A stretch of DNA of 64,000 bases from VRUE01 sp963819755. Its GTDB lineage: Bacteria > Actinomycetota > Thermoleophilia > Solirubrobacterales > 70-9. The notes under the pieces are model-generated. The model saw nothing but the letters and a program-made list of their open reading frames with translations. It had not been told where the DNA came from and ran no database searches. Below, in pieces: positions 6,584 through 15,109 of the stretch. The stretch's first letter is position 1. Every line of letters starts with the position of its first letter. Where the stretch lies: positions 620,001 through 684,000 of the forward strand of contig CAWFXB010000001.1 in the NCBI GenBank assembly GCA_963819755.1, in the 5' to 3' direction. The position numbers and the translations under genes are program-made.

Positions 6584-8763
6584 TGGCTAAAAAGCGCGTC
6601 CATGAGATTGCCAAAGCTCAAGGGTTGAGCAGCAAAGAGCTGCTTGCTGCGCTCAAAAAAGCCGGAGTCGAAGCCAAAGCCGCAGCCTCGAGCGTGGAGG
6701 AGGCGGACGCGCTAAAAGCACTCTCCGGTAACGGGGCAGCGGCAGCCAAACCCCAGCCGAAAGCCGCGGCCAAGCCGGCGGCGCCCTCTCAGGAGCAGGC
6801 AAAACCGGTCGCGAAATCCGCGCCAGCCGCAAAAAAACCCGCTGGAGCGGCGAAAAAACGCCGCGTTGTGATCGACTCGCAGGCGGCTCGCCGCGATCAG
6901 ATGGGCGGACCGCCGCCGCAGCGCCCGCCGCGGCGGCGCGGCGGCAGGCGCCGCCGGCCGCTGCTCGAGGAGCCGCCGGTCAGAACCGAGGAGCCGGCGG
7001 AGCCGGAGGCGACCAGGGTCAACTCCGGGGCGACCGTGCGCGAGGTCGCCGAGCTGCTCGGCCTGGGCAGCGCCGAGGTGATCAAGAAGCTGATGATGAT
7101 GGGGGAGATGGCGACGCTCACCCAGACCCTCACTGACGAGTCGATCAAAGCGATCGCCGACGAGTACGACCGCAAGATCGAAATCGTCACCGCCGCCGAG
7201 GAGGAGCCAGAGGCGCCGGAATTCGAGGACGCCGAGGAGAGCCTGGTCGACCGGCCACCCGTGGTCACGATCATGGGTCACGTCGACCACGGCAAGACCT
7301 CGCTCCTCGACGCGATCCGCGAGACCGAGGTGGCCGCGGGTGAGGCGGGGGGGATCACCCAGCACATCGGCGCCTACCAGGTCCACCACGAGGACAAGAC
7401 CATCACCTTTCTCGACACCCCTGGCCACGCCGCCTTCACGGCGATGCGTGCCCGTGGTGCCAAGGTCACCGACATCGCCGTCGTCGTGGTCGCCGCCGAC
7501 GACGGGGTCATGCCGCAGACCAAAGAGGCGATCGACCACGCCCGCGCCGCCGACGTGCCGATCCTGATCGCGGTCAACAAGATCGACAAAGAGGGTGCGC
7601 AGCCCGACCGCGTCCGCAACGAGCTGGCGGCCGACGGCCTCACGCCCGAGGACTGGGGAGGCGAGACGGTCTACTGCGACGTCTCGGCCAAGACCCACGA
7701 GGGCCTCGGCAACCTGCTCGACATGATCCTGCTCGTCTCCGAGCTCGAGGAGCTGGGCGCCAACCCGGACGCTCCCGCTTCCGGAACGGTGGTCGAGTCC
7801 CAGCTCGATCCCGGCCGCGGCCCGGTCGTCACGATCCTGGTCCAGCGCGGCACGCTCGCAGTCGGCGATGCCCTGGTCGCGGGCCCGCAATGGGGCCGCG
7901 TGCGGGCGATGCACGACTTCACCGGCGATCGAGTCCAGGAGGCCGGCCCCGGGATGCCGGTCGAGGTGCTCGGCTTCGACGGTGTCTGCGAGGCCGGCGA
8001 ACACGTGCGGGTGGTCGAGAACGACCGCCGTGCCCGCCAGCTGGCCCAGGAGCGGGGCAACCGCCTCAAGACCGAGGCCCTGGCCCGCCGCCAGGCGCGC
8101 AAGGTCAGCCTCGAGGAGGTCTTCTCCCGCGCCCAGGCGGGCGACATCAAGGAGCTCAACATCGTGCTCAAGGCCGACGTCGCGGGTTCCCTGGAGGCGT
8201 TGCAGGACGAGATCGCCAAAGTCCCACAGGAGCAGGTCGCGATCAACATCATCCACTCGCAGACCGGTGGCATCAACGAGTCCGACGTGATGCTGGCATC
8301 GGCCTCGGAAGCGATCGTGATCGGCTTCAACGTCCGCCCGCTCGCCGATGCCCGCAAGGCCGCCGAGCGCGAGGGCGTCGATGTCCGCACCTACTCGGTC
8401 ATCTACAAAATCACCGAAGACCTGCGCAACGCGATGGAGGGTCTGCTGGAGGCGGTCGAGGTCGAGGAAACGCTCGGCGAGGCCGAGGTCAAACAGACCT
8501 TCAAGGCCTCCAAGGTCGGCCGCATCGCGGGCTGCATCGTCAACGAGGGCAAGGTCGCCCGCGATGCCAACGTCCGCCTGATCCGCGAGGGCACGGTCAT
8601 CTGGGACGGCAAGCTCGGCTCTTTGCGTCGCTTCAAAGACAACGTCCAGGAGGTCGAGGAGGGCCAGGAGTGCGGCATCGTGCTCGACGGCTACGCCGAC
8701 GTCAAGGAGGACGACGTGCTCGAGTTCTACAAGACCAAGCAGGTCGAGCAGACGCTGGATTAG
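6583..8763 (+). CDS. infB: Translation initiation factor IF-2
   Basis: This 726-residue GTPase brings initiator tRNA to the 30S subunit. It has an IF2_N helix at the start (VHEIAKAQGLSSKELLAALKKAG), an Ala/Lys/Pro/Arg-rich linker, a second IF2_N-like segment (ATVREVAELLGLGSAEVIKKLM) and then the G domain with GHVDHGKTSLLD, DTPGHAAF and NKID. Domains II-IV follow to the end. The start is GTG sharing one base with the nusA stop (TAGTG). The N-terminal linker is shorter than in Streptomyces or Mycobacterium, giving a fairly compact actinobacterial IF-2. Confidence 0.96.
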   Translation: MAKKRVHEIAKAQGLSSKELLAALKKAGVEAKAAASSVEEADALKALSGNGAAAAKPQPKAAAKPAAPSQEQAKPVAKSAPAAKKPAGAAKKRRVVIDSQAARRDQMGGPPPQRPPRRRGGRRRRPLLEEPPVRTEEPAEPEATRVNSGATVREVAELLGLGSAEVIKKLMMMGEMATLTQTLTDESIKAIADEYDRKIEIVTAAEEEPEAPEFEDAEESLVDRPPVVTIMGHVDHGKTSLLDAIRETEVAAGEAGGITQHIGAYQVHHEDKTITFLDTPGHAAFTAMRARGAKVTDIAVVVVAADDGVMPQTKEAIDHARAADVPILIAVNKIDKEGAQPDRVRNELAADGLTPEDWGGETVYCDVSAKTHEGLGNLLDMILLVSELEELGANPDAPASGTVVESQLDPGRGPVVTILVQRGTLAVGDALVAGPQWGRVRAMHDFTGDRVQEAGPGMPVEVLGFDGVCEAGEHVRVVENDRRARQLAQERGNRLKTEALARRQARKVSLEEVFSRAQAGDIKELNIVLKADVAGSLEALQDEIAKVPQEQVAINIIHSQTGGINESDVMLASASEAIVIGFNVRPLADARKAAEREGVDVRTYSVIYKITEDLRNAMEGLLEAVEVEETLGEAEVKQTFKASKVGRIAGCIVNEGKVARDANVRLIREGTVIWDGKLGSLRRFKDNVQEVEEGQECGIVLDGYADVKEDDVLEFYKTKQVEQTLD

Positions 8764-8764
8764 G

Positions 8765-9106
8765 ATGGCCACGCCTCGCATGCGCCGTATCAACGAGGTG
8801 CTCCGCGAGGTGATCGGCGCAGCCATCACCACCGAACTGAGCGATCCTCGGATCGGCTTCGTCACCGTGACCTCGGTCGAGACCAGCCCAGACCTCCGCA
8901 GCGCCAAGGTGCACGTCAGCGTGCTCGGCGATGACGATGCCCGCGAGGAGGCGCTTACCGGGCTGCGCTCCTCCCACGGCGTTCTGCAGGCCAAGATCGC
9001 CGCCGAGACGAGGATGAAGCGCACCCCGACCCTGTCCTTTCACTACGACCCGACGGTCGAGCAGGGGATGAGAATCTCCCAGTTGCTCGAAGAGGAAGAG
9101 GAATGA
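8765..9106 (+). CDS. rbfA: 30S ribosome-binding factor A
   Basis: This 113-residue KH-like protein binds the 5' domain of immature 16S rRNA and is needed for 30S maturation. The characteristic start (RMRRINEVLREVIGAAITTEL) and SDPRIGFVTVTSVETSPDLRSAKVHVSVLG are present, and the C-terminal segment contains LSFHYDPTVEQGMRISQLL. It begins one base after the infB stop and overlaps nrnA by 4 bases. Confidence 0.95.
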   Translation: MATPRMRRINEVLREVIGAAITTELSDPRIGFVTVTSVETSPDLRSAKVHVSVLGDDDAREEALTGLRSSHGVLQAKIAAETRMKRTPTLSFHYDPTVEQGMRISQLLEEEEE

Positions 9107-10107
9107 GCGAGACCACCGACATCGGCGCCACCGCGATCGAGCGGGTCGCCAACGAGATCCGCAATCGCGACCGCTTCCTGCTCACCGCCCACGAGGGGCC
9201 CGACGGCGACGCGCTCGGCTCGCTGCTCGGCATGCACCACCTGCTGACCCAGCTCGGCAAGGACTCGGTGATGTTCCTCGCCGCGAAGGAGTTCCCGCTG
9301 CCGATCGAGTACCGCTTCCTGCCGCTGGAGGAGGTCTTTCACGAGGCGCCGGCCGACATGGCTGATCGTGCGGCGATCTTCCTCGACTGCGGCAACATCG
9401 ATCGCATGCCGGTCGACTTCCTCTCCGCGGATGGGGTCTTCACGATCAACGTCGACCACCACCACGACAACACCCTCTTCGGCGACGTCAACCTGGTCGA
9501 GGTCGACGCCTCCTGCACGGCGGAGATCGTCTACGAGCTGGCGATCCTGCTCGGGGCCGAGATCACGCCGGAGATCGCCGCGGCTCTCTACGTCGGCCTG
9601 GTCACCGACACCGGCAAGTTCATGTACGAGAACACCAACGCGCGCACCCATCGCATCGCCGCCGACCTGATCGAAGCCGGGGTCGAGGTCGATGAGACCT
9701 ACCGTCGTCTCTACGAGCACGTGCCGCTCGAGAAGCTGCGCCTGCTCTCTCGCGCCCTGGACGGGATCCAGCACCACTGCAAGGGCAGGCTGGTGCTCGC
9801 CTACATCGCCGCCGAGGACTACGAGGCGAGCGGCGCCGGCGAGGAGATGACCGAGGGGATCATCGATCACCTGCGCTCGGTCGAGGGTGCCCGCGTCGCG
9901 GCGCTGATCCGCGACCTCGGCGACCGCGGCCGCGCTGCCCGCAAGGTGAGCCTGCGCTCCAGCGACGGCGAGGTCGACGTCTCCGCGATCGCCCGCGTCA
10001 ACGGCGGCGGCGGCCACAAGCGAGCCGCCGGCTTCTCCACCGACCTCGAGCTGGAGGCGCTGGTCTCCTTCCTCTGCGGCGAGGTATCCAGGCAACTCGA
10101 TCCTTGA
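9103..10107 (+). CDS. nrnA: DHH-family nanoRNase / pAp phosphatase
   Basis: This 334-residue protein has a DHH phosphoesterase domain with the metal motifs PDGDALGS and DCGN, NVDHHHDN, and VTDTGKF. The C-terminal DHHA1 domain ends with the substrate-binding GGGGHKRAAG. Family members degrade very short RNAs and dephosphorylate 3'-phosphoadenosine 5'-phosphate. Placement between rbfA and truB is conserved in Firmicutes and Actinobacteria, fitting a role at the end of RNA turnover. The start ATG overlaps the rbfA stop. Confidence 0.92.
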   Translation: MSETTDIGATAIERVANEIRNRDRFLLTAHEGPDGDALGSLLGMHHLLTQLGKDSVMFLAAKEFPLPIEYRFLPLEEVFHEAPADMADRAAIFLDCGNIDRMPVDFLSADGVFTINVDHHHDNTLFGDVNLVEVDASCTAEIVYELAILLGAEITPEIAAALYVGLVTDTGKFMYENTNARTHRIAADLIEAGVEVDETYRRLYEHVPLEKLRLLSRALDGIQHHCKGRLVLAYIAAEDYEASGAGEEMTEGIIDHLRSVEGARVAALIRDLGDRGRAARKVSLRSSDGEVDVSAIARVNGGGGHKRAAGFSTDLELEALVSFLCGEVSRQLDP

Positions 10108-10736
10108 CGGTTCTGCTCTGCGACAAGCCCGCGGGAATCACCTCACACGACATGGTTGAACAGGTGCGACGCGAGCGCGGCTGCAAGGCGGGGCATGCGG
10201 GAACGCTCGATCCCTTTGCCACCGGTCTGCTGCTGGTCCTGCTTGACGAGGCAACCCGCGTGCAGCGCTTCCTCGTCGAGCTGCCGAAGACCTACCTGGC
10301 GACGGCGCGGCTTGGCTGGCGCTCGAGCAGCGGCGATCCCGAAGGTGAGCTGACCGAGACTGGCGCGCTGCCGAAAGCGCTCGAGCTGCCGACCGGCACG
10401 GTGCGCCAGCATGTGCCGATGACCTCGGCCGTGCGAGTCGGGGGCGAGCGGCTCTATCGCAAGGCCCACCGGGGCGAGACGGTCGCGACCCCGCCACGCG
10501 ACGTCGAGATCTACCGCGCCGAGCTGCTCGGGCACGATGCCGAGAGCGCCCGCTATGAGATCGAGTGCTCCAGCGGGACCTACGTGCGCACTCTGGTCGA
10601 GACGCTCGGCGATGTCTACTGCTCCGAGCTGCGCCGCACCGCGATCGGGCCCTTCAGGGTCGAGAACGCGGGCGAACAGGTCGGCGTCGAGCGCATCGGC
10701 GAGCTGATTCCCGCCGCGGCGGAGGCGATGCGGTAA
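10104..10736 (+). CDS. truB: tRNA pseudouridine(55) synthase
   Basis: This 210-residue enzyme converts U55 of the T-loop to pseudouridine. The N-terminal LLCDKPAGITSHDMVEQVR and the catalytic motif GHAGTLDPFATGLLLVLL, with its Asp, are intact; YRKAHRGE and SGTYVRTLVETLG follow. The C-terminal PUA-like domain of longer homologues is missing. The start is TTG overlapping the nrnA TGA (TTGA); no better start exists because the protein begins directly at the conserved strand. Confidence 0.93.
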   Translation: MTVLLCDKPAGITSHDMVEQVRRERGCKAGHAGTLDPFATGLLLVLLDEATRVQRFLVELPKTYLATARLGWRSSSGDPEGELTETGALPKALELPTGTVRQHVPMTSAVRVGGERLYRKAHRGETVATPPRDVEIYRAELLGHDAESARYEIECSSGTYVRTLVETLGDVYCSELRRTAIGPFRVENAGEQVGVERIGELIPAAAEAMR

Positions 10737-11629
10737 TGGCCAACATCGTCGTCACCAGCCTGCCGGACGCCGAACCGCGGGCGCGGCATGTCGCGATCGG
10801 CACCTTCGACGGCGTGCACCGCGGTCATCAGGCGGTGATCGAGGGCGCCGACACGGTGCTCACCTTCGACCCGCATCCGCTCGAGGTGATCCATCCCGCC
10901 GCGCTGCCGAAATTGATCATGCCCTTCGGCGTCAAGCGCGACGTGATCGAGGGGCTCGGCGTGCGCGAGCTGGTCGTCATCCCCTTTGACCACGACTTCG
11001 CGACGCTCTCCGCCGAGGAGTTCATCGAGCGGGTTCTGATCGAGCGACTGGGCGCCGAGCAGGTCTCGGTGGGGGAGAACTTCCGTTTCGGCGCCAAAGC
11101 CAAAGGGGACCCGACGATGCTGGCCGCGCGCACCGAGTTCGAGACCAGGGTGGTGCCGCTGGTCGAGGTCGACGGCGAGACGGTCTCCTCGACCCGGATC
11201 AGGGCCCTGGTGGCCGCTGGCGACATGGAGGGCGCGCGGCACTGCCTCGGCGCCCCCTTCATGGTCGAGGGAACCGTCGTCGAGGGCGACCAGCGCGGTC
11301 GCGAGCTCGGCTTTCCGACCGCCAACATCGTCCCCGACGACCGCCTGCTGATCCCCGGCCACGGCGTCTTCGCGGCCTTTGCCGACGGCGTTCCCGCCGC
11401 CGTCAACGTCGGTGTGCGGCCGACCTTCGAGAGCGGTCGGGGCGTGCTGATCGAGACTTATCTGATCGACCGCAACGAAGACCTCTACGGGCGCACCCTG
11501 CGCGTCGCCTTCGTCGAGAGGCTGCGCGGCGAGAAGCGCTTCCCCAGCGTCGAGGAGCTGATCGTCCAGATGCGGATCGACGTCGAGGACGCGAAGCGGG
11601 TCTGTGCTAGCTTCACCGGCGCATCATGA
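10736..11629 (+). CDS. ribF: Bifunctional riboflavin kinase / FAD synthetase
   Basis: This 297-residue protein makes FMN and then FAD. The N-terminal FAD synthetase domain has GTFDGVHRGHQ, TFDPHPLEV and the ISSTRIR-like SSTRIRALVAAGDMEGA. The C-terminal riboflavin kinase domain has GRELGFPTANIV and the GVFAAFADGVPAAVNVGVRPTF region. The ATG shares one base with the truB stop (TAATG); the frame is open upstream through truB but conserved sequence begins here. Confidence 0.94.
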   Translation: MANIVVTSLPDAEPRARHVAIGTFDGVHRGHQAVIEGADTVLTFDPHPLEVIHPAALPKLIMPFGVKRDVIEGLGVRELVVIPFDHDFATLSAEEFIERVLIERLGAEQVSVGENFRFGAKAKGDPTMLAARTEFETRVVPLVEVDGETVSSTRIRALVAAGDMEGARHCLGAPFMVEGTVVEGDQRGRELGFPTANIVPDDRLLIPGHGVFAAFADGVPAAVNVGVRPTFESGRGVLIETYLIDRNEDLYGRTLRVAFVERLRGEKRFPSVEELIVQMRIDVEDAKRVCASFTGAS

Positions 11630-11895
11630 GCCTCGCCAAGGAGAAGAAGACCGAGCTGATCGGAAAGTACGGCCGCGCTGACGGCGACACCGGCTCTGCC
11701 GAGGTCCAGGTCGCGCTGCTCACCGAGCGGATCAACGAGCTCACCGAGCACCTCCGCGGGCACGCCAAAGATCACCACTCGCGCCGCGGCCTGCTGATGC
11801 TGGTCGGCAAGCGCCGCCGCATGCTCCGCTATCTGGAGCGCACCGACCTCGAGCGCTACCGCGCCCTGGTCGCCGATCTCGGCCTGCGCCGATGA
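11626..11895 (+). CDS. rpsO: 30S ribosomal protein S15
   Basis: This 89-residue primary 16S rRNA-binding protein has the diagnostic YGRADGDTGSAEVQVALLTERI, HAKDHHSRRGLLMLVGKRRRML and YLERTDLERY segments. The ATG overlaps the ribF stop. A possible extended -10 (TGTGCTAGCTT, ending about 20 bases before the ATG) could add an internal promoter. The expected neighbour pnp lies about 1 kb downstream, separated by a peroxiredoxin gene and a broken gene. Confidence 0.96.
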   Translation: MSLAKEKKTELIGKYGRADGDTGSAEVQVALLTERINELTEHLRGHAKDHHSRRGLLMLVGKRRRMLRYLERTDLERYRALVADLGLRR

Positions 11896-12359
11896 TCGCC
11901 GCCGGCGAGCCGGCTCCCGAGTTCACCCTCCGCAACCAGGACGGAGAGAAGGTCTCGCTTTCCGACTACCGCGGTCGCAGGGTCCTGCTCGTCTTTTACC
12001 CGCTCGACTTCAGCCCGGTCTGCTCGGACCAGCTCTCGATCTACCAGGAGGTCAAGCCCGAGATCGCCGAGAAGGGGGTCGAGCTGGTCGGGATCAGCGT
12101 CGACCACGGCTTCGCCCACAAGGCCTTCCAGGAAAAGCTGGGCATCGACACGCCTCTGCTCGCCGACTTCGAGCCGAAGGGCGAGGTGGCCCGCGCCTAT
12201 GGCGCCTACATCGAGCAGACGGGACACGCCAACCGCTCGCTCGTCCTCGTCGACGAGGAGGGCACGGTCGCCTGGGTGCACGAGTCGCCGACGCCGCTCG
12301 AGATCCCCGGCGCCAACTTGATCTTCGACGCCCTGGAGACCGTCGGGTCTGACGCCTGA
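11892..12359 (+). CDS. Peroxiredoxin, AhpE-like
   Basis: This 155-residue thiol peroxidase reduces hydroperoxides. The thioredoxin fold begins GEPAPEFTLRNQDGEKVSLSDYRGRRVLLVFYPLDFSPVCSDQL. The peroxidatic cysteine lies in P-x3-S/T-x2-C context (FSPVCSDQL), and no second cysteine is present, so it is 1-Cys like the actinobacterial AhpE group. A Bcp-type assignment is possible but less fitting. The ATG overlaps the rpsO stop (ATGA), giving co-translation with a ribosomal protein gene. Confidence 0.85.
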   Translation: MIAAGEPAPEFTLRNQDGEKVSLSDYRGRRVLLVFYPLDFSPVCSDQLSIYQEVKPEIAEKGVELVGISVDHGFAHKAFQEKLGIDTPLLADFEPKGEVARAYGAYIEQTGHANRSLVLVDEEGTVAWVHESPTPLEIPGANLIFDALETVGSDA

Positions 12360-12375
12360 GCTGACCAGCGCCGCG

Positions 12376-12799
12376 GTGCCCCCGGTAGGCCCGGAGGACC
12401 ACGTGCGTGGCGAGGGCGAGACCTTGATCGTCTACGCCGACCTCGGTTGCCCGCACTGCGCGGCGGCGTGGCTGGAGATCTGCGAGCGACGCGTGAGCGT
12501 CGTCTTCCGCCACTTTCCGGTGGCGAGCAAGCACCCGAGGGCACCGGCCCTGCACGCCGCGGCCGAGGCCGCCGGGAAGCAGGGGCGGTTCTTCGAGATG
12601 GTCGATTCGCTCTACGCCGATCGCGGGCGGGTCGACGACCCGCACCTCTGGGAGCGGGCGGAGCGGCTTCGAGCTCGACCTGCGGCGCTTCGAGGCGGAC
12701 CGGCGAACGGATGAGGTCGCTGCCCGGGTTAGGCGCGACTTCGAGTCCGGCATCCGCGCCGGTGTCATCGGAACGCCGGCCATGTACTCTCCCAGCTGA
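12376..12799 (+). pseudogene. DsbA-like thioredoxin-fold protein, frameshifted and C-terminally short
   Basis: From GTG 12376 the frame reads a DsbA-type domain with the redox motif G-C-P-H-C (LIVYADLGCPHC) and HFPVASKHPRAPALHAAAEAA, typical of NhaA-associated/DSBA-like proteins. At about 12663 the sense changes to the next frame, which continues GFELDLRRFEADRRTDEVA and ends GVIGTPAMY, the expected cis-Pro region, at a TGA at 12797. The first frame instead runs to a stop at 12714. One small indel therefore breaks the gene. The second frame also stops right after the cis-Pro segment, where 20-30 more residues are expected, so the gene is doubly damaged. Confidence 0.75.
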
Positions 12800-12826
12800 A
12801 AGAGAACGAGAGTTCTGAAAGCAAAT

Positions 12827-12845
12827 GGCCGCCATCCGGGCGGCC
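12827..12845 (+). promoter_or_regulatory. pnp leader hairpin next to the ribosome-binding site
   Basis: GGCCGCC (12827-12833) pairs with GGCGGCC (12839-12845) around a 5-base loop. The Shine-Dalgarno GGAGG (12846-12850) follows at once and the pnp ATG is at 12863. No T-tract follows, so it is not a canonical terminator. Leader stem structures that control pnp are known in enterobacteria; a similar role here is inference. Confidence 0.5.
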
Positions 12846-12862
12846 GGAGGTAGGACAACTAA

Positions 12863-15106
12863 ATGAGCATGTTTGACGTTACCCGCGTCTCGGCGGACAT
12901 CGGCGACAGCCAGATTTCCTTCGAGACCGGAAAACTCGCGAAGCAGGCGGGCGGCGCGGTCGTGGTCCAGGCCGGCGACACCATGGTCCTGTGCACCGCA
13001 ACCGTCGGCAGCCTGCGCGACGTGGACTTCCTTCCCCTCACCGTCGACATCGAGGAGCGGATGTACGCCGCGGGCAAAATCCCCGGCTCGTTCTTCCGTC
13101 GCGAGGGCAAATCCAGCGAGAAGGCGACGCTGACCGCGCGCATGATCGACCGGCCGATCCGGCCGCTGTTCCCGAAGGGCTGGCACTACGAGACCCAGCT
13201 GGTCGCGATCCCGATGTCGGTGGACCAGATCCACCCCTACGACATCCTCGCGATGAACGGCGCCTCCGCGGCGCTGGCGATCTCACCGGTCCCGGTGGCC
13301 GACCACGTCGGCGCGGTGCGGATCGGCAAGCTGGACGGCGACTTCGTCGTAAACCCCTCTGAGGAGGACCACGCCGAGCTCGACCTCGACCTGATCGTCG
13401 CCGGCACCAGCGAGGCCATCCTGATGGTCGAGGCCGGCGCCAACGGCGTCACCGAGCAGGAGATCCTCGACGCGCTCGACATCGCCCACGGCGAGATCAA
13501 GAAGCTCGTCGCCGCGATGGAGGAGCTGCAGCAGAAGGCCGGCAAGGAGAAGATCGAGGTCGAAGCGCCCTCGATCGACGAGGGGCTGCTCAGCGACATC
13601 CGCTCTTCTCATGGCCAGGCGCTGGTCGACGCGATCGCCACCGAGGGCAAGCTCGAGCGCTACGAGGCGATCGACAAGGTCAAGGAGGAGGTCGTCGCCC
13701 AGTACGCGCCGGAGAGCGACGAGGACGCCGGCTCCGACCGCAAGGCCGAGGTATCCGCCGCCTTCGACAGCATCGAGAAGGACACGATCCGCAAGGCGAT
13801 CGCCGTCGACAAGAAGCGCCCCGACGGTCGCGCCCAGGACGAGATCCGGCCGATCGAGTGCGAGGTCGACATCTCCCCCCGCGTGCACGGCTCGGCGCTA
13901 TTCACCCGCGGTGAGACGCAGATCCTCTCCAACGCCGCGCTCGGCACGACCCGCATGGACATGCGGATCGACACGCTCGGTCTGGAGACGTCGAAGAAAT
14001 TCTGGCACCACTACAACTTCCCGCCCTTCTCGGTCGGGGAGGCCGGCTTCATGCGCGGCCCGAAGCGTCGCGACATCGGTCACGGGGCGCTCGCCGAGCG
14101 TGCTCTGGTCGCCACGATCCCCGGCGAAGAGGAGTTCCCCTACGTGATCCGAGTCGTCTCCGAGACGCTCGAGTCCAACGGCTCCTCGTCGATGGGATCG
14201 GTCTGCGCCTCCTCAATGGCACTGCAGGCGGCGGGCGTGCCGGTCAGCGCACCGGTCGCCGGCGTCGCGATGGGCCTGATCAAAGAGGGCGACGACTACA
14301 TCGTCCTCACCGACATCGCCGGCGTCGAGGATCACCTCGGCGACATGGACTTCAAGGTCGCCGGCACCGCGGACGGGATCACCGCGCTGCAGATGGACAT
14401 CAAGATCACCGGCGTCACCTTCGAGATCCTCACCGACGCCCTGGAGCAGGCCAACAAGGGCCGCCAGTTCATCCTCGGCAAGATGGCCGAGGCGATCGAC
14501 GGCCCACGCGAGTCGCTCTCCAAGCACGCGCCGCGGATCGAGGCGATCAAGATCGACCAGGAGAAGATCGGCGCCGTGATCGGCAAAGGCGGCGAAACGA
14601 TCCGCGCCCTCTGCGAGGAGTTCGAAGCCGAAATCGACGTCGAGGACGACGGCACGATCCGGATCTACGCTCCGACCGGCGAACTGGTCGAAGCCTGTGT
14701 TGCCCGGATCGAGTCGATGACCAAGGAGGCGGAGATCGGCGATCGGTACAACGCCGCCAAAGTCGTCAAGACGACCACCTTCGGCGCCTTCGTCGAGCTG
14801 GTCAAGGGCACCGATGGCCTGCTGCACATCTCCAACGTGAAGCCGGGGGAGAGGGTCGACTCGGTCGACGACGTGCTCAGCTCGGGGGACGTGATCGACG
14901 TCACCGTTGTCGAGGTCGACCGCGAGCGCGGTCGCATCGGCCTGCGGCTCTCCGACGACCCGTCGGTAGCCGGTAAAACCGCCGAGGAGCTGGCCGAGGT
15001 CGGCTCCGGCGACGGTGGCCCACGCCGTAACGGTGGTGACCGTGATCGCGGTGGCCGCGGCGGCGGAGGCGGCGGTCGCCGGCGCGAGCGCGAGCGTCGC
15101 AGCTAG
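12863..15106 (+). CDS. pnp: Polynucleotide phosphorylase (polyribonucleotide nucleotidyltransferase)
   Basis: This 747-residue 3'-5' phosphorolytic exoribonuclease forms a trimer. It has two RNase PH domains (the first from about residue 10, the second starting KKRPDGRAQDEIRPIECEVD), a linker helix domain, a KH domain with IGAVIGKGGETIRAL and an S1 domain with GAFVELVKGTDGLLHISN. The C-terminus is a short Gly/Arg-rich tail that may bind RNA. A good Shine-Dalgarno GGAGG precedes the ATG. A stem-loop in the leader may be the site of feedback control. Confidence 0.97.
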   Translation: MSMFDVTRVSADIGDSQISFETGKLAKQAGGAVVVQAGDTMVLCTATVGSLRDVDFLPLTVDIEERMYAAGKIPGSFFRREGKSSEKATLTARMIDRPIRPLFPKGWHYETQLVAIPMSVDQIHPYDILAMNGASAALAISPVPVADHVGAVRIGKLDGDFVVNPSEEDHAELDLDLIVAGTSEAILMVEAGANGVTEQEILDALDIAHGEIKKLVAAMEELQQKAGKEKIEVEAPSIDEGLLSDIRSSHGQALVDAIATEGKLERYEAIDKVKEEVVAQYAPESDEDAGSDRKAEVSAAFDSIEKDTIRKAIAVDKKRPDGRAQDEIRPIECEVDISPRVHGSALFTRGETQILSNAALGTTRMDMRIDTLGLETSKKFWHHYNFPPFSVGEAGFMRGPKRRDIGHGALAERALVATIPGEEEFPYVIRVVSETLESNGSSSMGSVCASSMALQAAGVPVSAPVAGVAMGLIKEGDDYIVLTDIAGVEDHLGDMDFKVAGTADGITALQMDIKITGVTFEILTDALEQANKGRQFILGKMAEAIDGPRESLSKHAPRIEAIKIDQEKIGAVIGKGGETIRALCEEFEAEIDVEDDGTIRIYAPTGELVEACVARIESMTKEAEIGDRYNAAKVVKTTTFGAFVELVKGTDGLLHISNVKPGERVDSVDDVLSSGDVIDVTVVEVDRERGRIGLRLSDDPSVAGKTAEELAEVGSGDGGPRRNGGDRDRGGRGGGGGGRRRERERRS

Positions 15107-15109
15107 CCC

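Noticed and set aside
6712..9024. 770-codon open frame antisense to infB and rbfA
   Set aside because: Same composition artefact opposite two well-defined genes; it spans the boundary of both and has no domain character.
12376..12799. Programmed frameshift in the DsbA-like gene
   Set aside because: No slippery heptamer or downstream structure was seen at 12655-12670, and the C-terminus is also short, which fits decay better.
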